5,508 nucleotides of DNA from Opitutia bacterium (lineage in GTDB: Bacteria > Verrucomicrobiota > Verrucomicrobiia > Opitutales > UBA953): positions 1 to 5,508 of the forward strand of contig CANHHS010000097.1 in the NCBI GenBank assembly GCA_947460445.1. Direction: 5' to 3'. The notes under the pieces were generated by a model. The model was given only the letters and a program-made list of their open reading frames with translations, searched no databases and was not told the origin of the DNA. The number at the start of each line of letters is the position of its first letter. Within the stretch, counting starts at the first letter, position 1. A program made the position numbers and the translations under genes. Positions 1-5,508 of this stretch are shown piece after piece.

Positions 1-326
1 CCTTCTGTATACAGGGCGAGTGGCGGATCCCACATGGGCGCAAGTGCTTCGGGCCAAACTGGATCAATGCTTGTTAAAATACGTAACTGTAGTTCCGCCG
101 CCCTTTTTTGCTCTGCGATGACATCAAAATTTCGCCGGCGTAAAATTTCGGCTACGGTTGGCCCGATACCTTTTACTTTCATTAATTCAGAAACTGAGGC
201 ATTCAGGGCCGCATGTAGATTGCCTGCAAAAGCATCTTGCAGTCGACGAACAGTGACCGGACCAATTCCGGTTAGGCCATTAAGCAGGATGCGCAATACA
301 GCTTCGTCATCAGGGATAGGGTGCAC
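1..326 (-). CDS. dprA: DNA-processing protein DprA, N-terminal part (runs off the window)
   Basis: The 108 visible residues match the N-terminal region of DprA/Smf, which binds incoming single-stranded DNA and loads RecA during natural transformation. Two helix-hairpin-helix-like segments are visible: LTGIGPVTVRRL (about residues 18-29) and VKGIGPTVAEILRRR (about 51-65). They are followed by the family's linker WPEALAPMWDPPLALYTE (91-108), which in known DprA leads into the Rossmann-fold DNA-binding domain; that domain lies outside the window. I chose the GTG start at 326 because the TAA of the upstream nnr gene (350-348) is in the same frame and blocks any earlier start, and GTG is the first plausible start codon after it. 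AAAAGGG (345-339) lies 12 bases upstream, and AAGG abuts the start. The gap to nnr is 21 bases, so it is probably the distal gene of the same operon. Product confidence is high; the start is moderately certain. Confidence 0.88.
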   Translation of the reverse strand, partial: MHPIPDDEAVLRILLNGLTGIGPVTVRRLQDAFAGNLHAALNASVSELMKVKGIGPTVAEILRRRNFDVIAEQKRAAELQLRILTSIDPVWPEALAPMWDPPLALYTE

Positions 327-347
327 CCTTGCAGTTGACCCTTTTGC

Positions 348-1811
348 TTAACGCCTGCGCAAGGTCGGCGAAAGCCCATCCAGCAGCTGGGTGGTTCTGA
401 CTGCAGTTTCACCTTTATGCTGCGTTAACCAGTCAGCTGCTAATGCATGCCAAGTGACGGCAGCGATGGTCGCTTGCAGTGGCGTCATTTTAAGTATGCG
501 ACGTCGGGCAACTACAGAAGCGACGATACCCGCTAGTAAATCACCAGATCCACCTCGAGCGAGGACGGGACCGCCAAAGGGAATATAGGTTAGGCTATCA
601 CCATCAGTGACGACAGTGAGTGGTCCTTTGAGCACAATAATCGTGCGGAGTTTTTTTGCTGCGAGGTGTGCGGCTTCTGGGGTGGCACGCTTGCCCGTTA
701 TGCGAAGAAATTCCCCCGCGTGTGGAAGTAGAATGCGTTGGGCTGCGCCGCGGGCATCATGGATGACCTTTGGGTTCAGTGCATCGGCATCTAGGACAGC
801 GATGCCGCTGATGCTGCGAGCCGTGGAGGTTGCGAGGGTAATACCGTTTGTACCGAGACCACTCCCGAATAACACCGTGTCGACTCGATGGGCGAGAGCT
901 TCGACTTCGGCTGGCAGGCTGGTTTGTCCGAGCTTAAGTGGAACCCACATTGCCTCTGGCAACATCAAGGCGGCCTTCGCGTGAATGGCAGATGGAACAG
1001 CGACAGTGACAAGTCCAGCTCCCGAACGCAGGGCAGCTTCGGCGTTCATGATGACAGCGCCTGGCATGGTACGTGAGCCGCCAACAATCAGCACGCGACC
1101 TTGCTCGCGTTTTTCTGTGCGCGCATTGCGGGGAGATGTTAGACTCCCCAATGCATTGCGTGTGGCGCAGCGTTGACCTTCAGTTTTCAGAGGGATCTCA
1201 ATGTCGACAACGCGAATACGCCCGGCGCTTTTTGCGACAGTCGGAAGCAAGAGGGGAGCCTTTAAGCAGCCAATCGATACCGTTAAGTCTGCGCGAAAGC
1301 AGGGAGAATGCCGGTGGTCGCTGACTCCACTGGGTACGTCGATGGCAACGCGAAGTCCCGAGATAGATTCGCTCCACTTTAGTAGGTTACGCAGTTTCGG
1401 TTCGAGGGTTCCTCGAAAACCTGTCCCCAGAATGCCATCAAGGGTTACCGTTGGTTCAGGTAATGTAGGTAATTTACTTTGCCAGGTTAAGACGCGGGCA
1501 CCCTTGCGGCGTGCTTTATCTAAAGCGGCTTTAGCGAGTTCTCCCGCAGGTTCGCCGTCGGCGAGTAAGATGATAAGTTTCCCGCCGAGCGCGCATCCAG
1601 TGAGGATGGCATCCGCGCCATTCTTGCCTTTACCGGCAAGCACCAGAACGACGCGAGGTTTCCGTCCAAGTTGAATGAGGGTCGCTTCGACGATACCTGC
1701 GACGGCTCGCTGCATTAATAAACGCTCTTTGCCTGGATTCTTTTGTAGCCAACGTGCTTCGTTCGCTGCAAATGCCGCACAGCCGAGAACGGGTAAATAG
1801 ACCGCACTCAT
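348..1811 (-). CDS. nnr: Bifunctional NAD(P)H-hydrate epimerase / ADP- (or ATP-) dependent NAD(P)H-hydrate dehydratase (YjeF family)
   Basis: This 487-residue protein has the two-domain layout of the metabolite-repair enzyme that returns hydrated NADH/NADPH (NADHX/NADPHX) to the usable cofactor. The N-terminal half (about 1-205) is the epimerase domain: loop GKGKNGADA (60-68), DGILGTGFRG (125-134), DVPSG (158-162) and ADLTVSIGCLKAPLL (174-188). The C-terminal half (about 235-487) is the ribokinase-like dehydratase: GRVLIVGGS (238-246), GAGLVTVAVP (264-273), GSGLG (316-320), DADALN (341-346), PHAGEF (363-368), LKGPLTV (394-400) and GGSGDLLAG (420-428), with D424 in the catalytic GSGD position. 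The epimerase loop departs from the common GNNGGDG form but keeps N64 and D67. The length is normal for the fused form. The ATG overlaps the acpS stop by four bases (ATGA) and has no Shine-Dalgarno, suggesting coupled translation. Product confidence is high; whether the epimerase half is fully active is not certain from sequence. Confidence 0.94.
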   Translation of the reverse strand: MSAVYLPVLGCAAFAANEARWLQKNPGKERLLMQRAVAGIVEATLIQLGRKPRVVLVLAGKGKNGADAILTGCALGGKLIILLADGEPAGELAKAALDKARRKGARVLTWQSKLPTLPEPTVTLDGILGTGFRGTLEPKLRNLLKWSESISGLRVAIDVPSGVSDHRHSPCFRADLTVSIGCLKAPLLLPTVAKSAGRIRVVDIEIPLKTEGQRCATRNALGSLTSPRNARTEKREQGRVLIVGGSRTMPGAVIMNAEAALRSGAGLVTVAVPSAIHAKAALMLPEAMWVPLKLGQTSLPAEVEALAHRVDTVLFGSGLGTNGITLATSTARSISGIAVLDADALNPKVIHDARGAAQRILLPHAGEFLRITGKRATPEAAHLAAKKLRTIIVLKGPLTVVTDGDSLTYIPFGGPVLARGGSGDLLAGIVASVVARRRILKMTPLQATIAAVTWHALAADWLTQHKGETAVRTTQLLDGLSPTLRRR

Positions 1812-2209
1812 TTACGTTGAATGATGGCAACGTAAGCTAAGGCCATTCCGCCGTCATGAGAGAGCGACAAAAGAATTTCTGTTCCGCCATGAGCTTGAAG
1901 CAGCGCAGATCCTTTAGCATCTAAATGTACAACCGGCGCACCTTGTGGACCTTCTAAGACCTCAATGGATGTTAAGTAGAGTGCTTCGCCGATGCCCGTT
2001 CCGAAAGCTTTGCTCACCGATTCTTTCGCCGCCCAGCGCGCTGCCAGGGAAGCATCGGGGTCGCCCTTTGCTAGACAGAGTTTTTGTTCTGCGGGGGTAA
2101 AAACTTTATCGAGAAAAGCCTGTCCATGTCTCGCTCGAGCCGAAGCAATGCGTTCAACCGGGCAGATATCGGTACCAATCCCAACAACATTGCCGCCTTG
2201 GAGATTCAT
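1808..2209 (-). CDS. acpS: Holo-[acyl-carrier-protein] synthase AcpS
   Basis: AcpS transfers 4'-phosphopantetheine from coenzyme A to a serine of acyl carrier protein, switching on fatty-acid synthesis in the cytoplasm. The 133-residue length is typical. Visible motifs are VGIGTDICPVERI (9-21, with the Mg-binding Asp at 14), VFTPAEQKLC (36-45), and ARWAAKESVSKAFGTGIG (57-74), in which E63 is the second metal ligand and K67 lies in the CoA-binding helix. A SLSHDGGMALAYV strand (115-127) closes the fold. The ATG directly follows the TAA of pdxJ with no gap (TAA-ATG), and no Shine-Dalgarno is visible, so reinitiation after pdxJ is likely. The N-terminal five or six residues before VVGIG are slightly longer than in many homologues, but no better start is available. 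pdxJ-acpS adjacency is widely known in bacteria and supports the call. Confidence 0.96.
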   Translation of the reverse strand: MNLQGGNVVGIGTDICPVERIASARARHGQAFLDKVFTPAEQKLCLAKGDPDASLAARWAAKESVSKAFGTGIGEALYLTSIEVLEGPQGAPVVHLDAKGSALLQAHGGTEILLSLSHDGGMALAYVAIIQRK

Positions 2210-2956
2210 TTAGGACAGGGCTAGGCGCATTTCTGCGACAGCGGATTGCATGCCGATAAGTAATGCGCGGGCCACAATACTATGACCAATATTCAGTTCG
2301 TGGATGTGGGGGAGCTGCCGAACAACTTTTGCATTCGCATAGTTGATACCATGGCCGGCGTTGACGATGAGACCAAGGCGATGTGCTTGCACGCATCCGG
2401 TCTTCAAGCGCTCCAGTTCATGTTGGCTCGTTTCGGTGTTTACGCCATGCGCGTGTGCCCACGCACCCGTGTGTAGTTCAATCACCGGTGCACCCACGGC
2501 TACAGCCGCTTCGATTTGTCGAGGATCTGCATCGATGAATACAGAGACCTCAATGCCAGCATGCGTGAGGGCTGATACGGCCTTTCGAACCCGTTCAAAG
2601 TGCCCCACGATATTTAATCCGCCTTCCGTCGTGATTTCTTGGCGTGATTCTGGCACAAGACAAACGGCGGCAGGCTTTGCATGCAGCGCAATGGCCACCA
2701 TCTCATCGGTACAGGCTAATTCTAGGTTGAGCCGGCAATGGGGTAGAGAGAGTAAGTCGGCCAAATCGCTATCTTGTAGGTGTCGTCGGTCTTCGCGCAG
2801 ATGAACGGTGATGCCGTCAGCGCCTCCAGCGAGTGCGGCTTGCGCGATGGCGACTAGATTGGGTTCAGCGTGAGGTGAGAGGTGATCCTCGCGGTAACGT
2901 GCCTGTCGCACGGTAGCGGCATGATCAATGTTAACGCCTAAACGAAGTTTGCTCAC
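2210..2956 (-). CDS. pdxJ: Pyridoxine 5'-phosphate synthase PdxJ
   Basis: PdxJ condenses 3-amino-2-oxopropyl phosphate (3-hydroxy-1-aminoacetone phosphate) with 1-deoxy-D-xylulose 5-phosphate to form pyridoxine 5'-phosphate in the DXP-dependent vitamin B6 pathway. The 248-residue TIM-barrel sequence is complete: LGVNIDHAATVRQAR (6-20), TVHLREDRRHLQDSD (50-64), LNLELACT (76-83, with Glu79 at the position of the known catalytic Glu), VPESRQEITTEGG (101-113), IDADPRQIEAA (131-141), IELHTGAWA (159-167), NAGHG (199-203) and ELNIGH (220-225). The start is a GTG, chosen because VSKLRLGVNIDH matches the usual N-terminus and an upstream extension would run into the preceding gene. That GTG overlaps the preceding stop codon as GTGA. 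Upstream bases are A-rich with no Shine-Dalgarno. The presence of PdxJ implies a DXP-type (not Pdx1/Pdx2) B6 route in this organism. Confidence 0.97.
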   Translation of the reverse strand: MSKLRLGVNIDHAATVRQARYREDHLSPHAEPNLVAIAQAALAGGADGITVHLREDRRHLQDSDLADLLSLPHCRLNLELACTDEMVAIALHAKPAAVCLVPESRQEITTEGGLNIVGHFERVRKAVSALTHAGIEVSVFIDADPRQIEAAVAVGAPVIELHTGAWAHAHGVNTETSQHELERLKTGCVQAHRLGLIVNAGHGINYANAKVVRQLPHIHELNIGHSIVARALLIGMQSAVAEMRLALS

Positions 2957-5088
2957 TGTTTTTTAAGTTTATCGAGTTTCTTCTGAATCTCTTCGGCGTC
3001 ACGTTTGAGGCGACGCCCGCGATCTTCTTGTCCGCATTTCTCGTAATACGACTCCATAATGCCGATGAGAGAGTTCACGGTTTTCATGCGGAAGACATCG
3101 TCAGAGCCATCATCCAGTTTCCGGCGGAAGGTGCGCTCAATGTCATTGAGGAACATCGTTTCATTTTCTTTATTCCCTTTCACTGCTTGGTAGTAGCCTT
3201 CGAGGGCAGCCTTAAATGTTGGCAGATGGTCGGCGTGCTCGCGCATGGTTTCTCGATAGAGATTCCGAATGCGCTCAAAGTTTTTAACCGGGTCTTTTTT
3301 CCAGAAACTTGCTTCGCGCTCAATCGACCGAAGGATTAAATCCATACGGTCTGGGAATTCTTTAACCAGACGGCGGTATTTTCCGCGGTAGGCGCTAATA
3401 GCATCATTTTCGCTCCAAGTCTGAGCGATATGGCGCGCCTCGATATCATCTGCAAGGTCACGCATGTCGGGCCACTCGTCGAATGCGCTGCGGATATCGC
3501 GAACCACTGTCTTCCAAGCATCCAGCTTCACTTTATCTCCGAGACTTTCGAGGCAGGCAGCATAAGCCTCCCAAGCGGTCAATGTGCGGTCGGCAGCCTC
3601 GGTTGCATACCGAAGGGTTTCTAACTGTAGGTCGCTTTCGCCGCGTTCGGCGTAGATACCTGCGATAATCATTAAGCGGCGGCAAAGCTGGTAACCTCCC
3701 GATCGACGTTGTTTATCGCCGAGCAGTTGCACCTCAAACTCCTTCACGGCCTTACCGGTTTGTGGGTCGCCCGTCATGCCGCAGGAATAACCGTCGGCGT
3801 AGCGCCCGGTGGACATATTCCAAGAGCCTTGGCGGTCGTTTTCTAGGAAAGCAAACCAGGCGTGGCCGCCACGATTGCCTTCGCCGGTGACATAAGCCGC
3901 GGGTATGCCGGCGGCCTTTGCGGTACTGGCAGCGAAATGTGCCTGGTGCATGCAAATCCCACCGCACTTCAAGATATCAGCGAGGGACCCGTCTGTGTAA
4001 GGAGGTCCTAAAGGTTTTCCACCAGTGACGAAGTCCATTCGGTAACGGATCATCCCATAGGCTTGACCCCACGTCTCCTGCTTCAGGCGCCGTAATTCTT
4101 TCAGCGTCCAGTCGAGCTCTTCCTCGGAGACGTCTGCCGCTACCACCCAAACAAGTTCGTAAGGTTGCAGTTTAGTTAAATCGGTCTCGAGATGATGTTT
4201 CGCATCGTTATCGCGATACCACCGGTAACGCTTCATCGGATCGATGGGATGCGATTCGCGCACAAGGCGGTGCCAGGACATTGGTCGGTCGTAGACGACC
4301 GCCATGGCAACTTGGAGATTGAGGTACTTGCCGCGTAATTCTTTGGGGTCATCGCGCCAGAGCTTAGCCCACGTGCGCAGGCCGGCCTCGACGTCATCTT
4401 CAGCCTTAATGGTCTGCAACCAAGTTTCGAGAGCAACAGGATCAACCATCACTTCTCGCAAGAACTGTCCAGTATCTTCATCGCGTGCCAATGAACGCAG
4501 CACATTCGGCGTTACGCGCCGGATAAAAGCTTCTTGGGTCGCGCCCAATGAAAAGTACTTACTTTCCCAAAGTCGGTCGTAGCGCTTTTCTTTATTAGAC
4601 TGCGAGGTCGCTTTGAAGGCGGGAACAAGCCCGCGCTCTAAGCGCGAAAGATGGTTCTCCCATTTACCATCGCCAATACGTAGCGCCGTGTCGTTCACGA
4701 GTGTCGCCAGTTGTTTGGGGTCACGGAGGGGTGCGCCGATAAAAGGGTAGGGTTCTTCGTTGGCGACAACGGGCTCGTCGTTGGTCTTTGGCTTCGTCTC
4801 TGTAACGACAGGTGCCACGACTTCTTTATCGGGTGTTTTGACGGGTGTAAGATCGACGACAGGTGTTGTGTCGACAACGAGAGGTTCCTGCTCTCTCCCT
4901 AAAATTTCGCTGACGATACTATAGCTCTTACCTTCAGCGCGTGCTGCTTCGACGCGTAGATCGTATTGCGTCATCGCGATTGAACCAACCCACCATACAG
5001 CAGGGGCCAAAATTAAAATAGCTAGCAAGTCCTTCGTGTGCGAACGACGGGAAGGTTTTTTGACCGGTCTAGAAGGGCGAGGGCGCAT
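2953..5088 (-). CDS. Membrane-anchored protein with a transglutaminase-like core, unknown function
   Basis: I do not recognise a named family for this 711-residue protein. From the N-terminus it has: a very basic tail (residues 2-19, many Arg/Lys); one hydrophobic helix (about 20-39), predicted type II so that the rest lies in the periplasm; a low-complexity Thr/Pro/Val/Glu linker (about 66-115); a helical region (115-340); a transglutaminase-like core (about 340-450); and a long helical, possibly TPR-like part (about 450-690) ending in a Lys-rich coiled coil (690-711). The core shows GGICMHQAHFAASTAKAAGI (376-395) with candidate nucleophile C379, then GGHAWFAF (407-414) with candidate H409. 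Where such proteins usually have Trp followed a few residues later by Asp, it has WNMSTGRY (423-430) with no Asp; DPQT follows at 441-444. It could be a protease or amidase, or a non-catalytic binding protein. The start is the first ATG, 39 bases after uvrA, without a Shine-Dalgarno. Its stop overlaps pdxJ (GTGA). Confidence 0.85.
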   Translation of the reverse strand: MRPRPSRPVKKPSRRSHTKDLLAILILAPAVWWVGSIAMTQYDLRVEAARAEGKSYSIVSEILGREQEPLVVDTTPVVDLTPVKTPDKEVVAPVVTETKPKTNDEPVVANEEPYPFIGAPLRDPKQLATLVNDTALRIGDGKWENHLSRLERGLVPAFKATSQSNKEKRYDRLWESKYFSLGATQEAFIRRVTPNVLRSLARDEDTGQFLREVMVDPVALETWLQTIKAEDDVEAGLRTWAKLWRDDPKELRGKYLNLQVAMAVVYDRPMSWHRLVRESHPIDPMKRYRWYRDNDAKHHLETDLTKLQPYELVWVVAADVSEEELDWTLKELRRLKQETWGQAYGMIRYRMDFVTGGKPLGPPYTDGSLADILKCGGICMHQAHFAASTAKAAGIPAAYVTGEGNRGGHAWFAFLENDRQGSWNMSTGRYADGYSCGMTGDPQTGKAVKEFEVQLLGDKQRRSGGYQLCRRLMIIAGIYAERGESDLQLETLRYATEAADRTLTAWEAYAACLESLGDKVKLDAWKTVVRDIRSAFDEWPDMRDLADDIEARHIAQTWSENDAISAYRGKYRRLVKEFPDRMDLILRSIEREASFWKKDPVKNFERIRNLYRETMREHADHLPTFKAALEGYYQAVKGNKENETMFLNDIERTFRRKLDDGSDDVFRMKTVNSLIGIMESYYEKCGQEDRGRRLKRDAEEIQKKLDKLKKQ

Positions 5089-5101
5089 GCAGCGGCAGAT
5101 T

Positions 5102-5113
5102 GGTTATTTAACC
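5102..5113. repeat. Short near-palindrome in the uvrA / unknown-gene gap
   Basis: GGTTATTTAACC has 5-base arms (GGTTA/TAACC) around TT. With the flanking TTGG side (from 5100) and CCAA side (to 5117) it can extend to a 7-bp stem with a two-base bulge. Its ACC also overlaps an alternative ACCC/GGGT pairing (5111-5114 with 5121-5124). It lies in the only real intergenic space of the window. It could be an operator or a weak RNA hairpin, but there is no following U-run, so I do not call a terminator, and chance is a fair explanation. Confidence 0.25.
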
Positions 5114-5127
5114 CCAAAGAGGGTAAA

Positions 5128-5508
5128 TCAGACCAACTTAATATTCAATGCTTGGGCGAGAGCAGGTGCTGTGGGGGACCCTTTTTTCTTTAACAGTGCT
5201 TCCGGGGTGCCTTGGTGAAGCAAGTGTCCGCCCTCCATGCCACCTTCAGGACCAATTTCAATAAGCCAGTCTGCCTCAGCCAGTACATCCGGGTGATGTT
5301 CAATGACCACGACAGTGTGGCCTTGGTCGACAAGGGCATGGAGCAACTCAAGTAATTTCCGGCAGTCCGAGTGGTGAAGTCCGATGGTTGGTTCTTCGAG
5401 CAAGTAAAGGCTGGGGCGAATTTTTCCGCGCGCACGGTCCATGAACGTTGGCAAACCGCGAGCGAGTTCGCTCACAAGTTTAAGCCGTTGGGCTTCGCCA
5501 CCAGAAAG
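5128..5508 (-). CDS. uvrA: Excinuclease ABC subunit A (UvrA), C-terminal 126 residues (start outside window)
   Basis: This is the end of the UvrA ATPase, the damage-recognition subunit of bacterial nucleotide excision repair. The fragment begins exactly at the ABC signature LSGGEAQR (fragment residues 1-8) of the second nucleotide-binding domain. A Walker B region LYLLEEPTIGLH follows (34-45), then VVVIEHH (56-62) carrying the H-loop His, and the UvrA-specific ADWLIEIGPEGG (69-80) and QGTPEALL (89-96). The usual LDEPT is LEEPT here, and about ten extra residues (ARGLPTFMDRARGKIRPS region) separate signature and Walker B compared with the E. coli-type protein. Some UvrA lineages, including the very long tandem-fused ones, carry such an insertion, so this may not be the ordinary ~940-residue form; the size cannot be seen here. 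The frame ends at a TGA (5130-5128). The identity is clear; subtype is inference. Confidence 0.93.
   Translation of the reverse strand, partial: LSGGEAQRLKLVSELARGLPTFMDRARGKIRPSLYLLEEPTIGLHHSDCRKLLELLHALVDQGHTVVVIEHHPDVLAEADWLIEIGPEGGMEGGHLLHQGTPEALLKKKGSPTAPALAQALNIKLV

Noticed and set aside
34..351. A 105-codon open frame on the plus strand at the window start
   Set aside because: The opposite strand encodes a clear DprA N-terminus with helix-hairpin-helix motifs; this frame is its shadow.
1201..1674. A 157-codon open frame on the plus strand
   Set aside because: It lies wholly opposite the well-conserved nnr coding sequence, and its translation shows no recognisable motif, so it is a reverse-strand shadow.
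2343..2804. A 153-codon open frame on the plus strand, rich in Ser, Arg and Cys
   Set aside because: It is antisense to pdxJ, whose motifs are complete; the composition is that of a shadow frame.
2956..2967. A run of six A's on the coding strand just before the stop of the 711-residue gene, where a -1 slip would continue into pdxJ
   Set aside because: The phase does not fit a canonical A-AAA-AAC slippery heptamer, there is no obvious downstream structure, and PdxJ has its own normal start; the A's simply encode the Lys-Lys of the C-terminus.
5089..5127. Possible terminator or promoter between uvrA and the 711-residue gene
   Set aside because: The short inverted repeats are not followed by a T-run on the minus strand, and TTGGTC / TTAAAT-like boxes are poor matches with about 19 bases between them; evidence is too weak to call either.

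Overview
The window is a densely packed stretch of a bacterial chromosome in which every supportable gene lies on the minus strand. Read in the direction of transcription (from the high-coordinate end to the low), the order is: the C-terminal end of uvrA (cut by the window edge), an unnamed membrane-anchored protein with a transglutaminase-like core, pdxJ, acpS, a bifunctional NAD(P)HX repair gene (nnrE/nnrD type, YjeF family), and the N-terminal end of dprA (cut by the other edge). There are no RNA genes, insertion sequences, CRISPR arrays or long intergenic regions. The largest gap is 39 bases.

The four complete genes and dprA look like one operon. The junctions are a 4-base GTGA overlap (unknown gene/pdxJ), a zero-gap TAA-ATG abutment (pdxJ/acpS), a 4-base ATGA overlap (acpS/nnr) and a 21-base gap (nnr/dprA). 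uvrA ends only 39 bases before the unknown gene and could be cotranscribed. I see no convincing promoter or terminator. Only dprA has a purine-rich Shine-Dalgarno-like stretch, so translational coupling or leaderless/A-rich initiation probably matters here.

Functions are mixed housekeeping: nucleotide excision repair (UvrA), the last ring-closing step of de novo vitamin B6 synthesis (PdxJ), activation of acyl carrier protein (AcpS), repair of hydrated NAD(P)H (Nnr) and handling of incoming single-stranded DNA (DprA). The pdxJ-acpS pair is also adjacent in many Proteobacteria. The one gene without a known role is the 711-residue protein: a cytoplasmic basic tail, one membrane helix, a Thr/Pro/Val-rich linker, a Cys/His transglutaminase-like core and a long helical C-terminus ending in a short Lys-rich coiled coil.

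Organism: a Gram-negative-type bacterium with moderate to slightly high G+C. The form of the YjeF N-terminus (a PVL-G-C-A-type opening and an AGKG-NG loop), the EEPTIGLH form of the UvrA Walker B region and the large secreted unknown protein remind me of Verrucomicrobiota (Opitutae-like). This is inference from memory of family sequences, not a search result. I do not see a clearly new multi-gene system; the unknown anchored protein is the best candidate for something undescribed.
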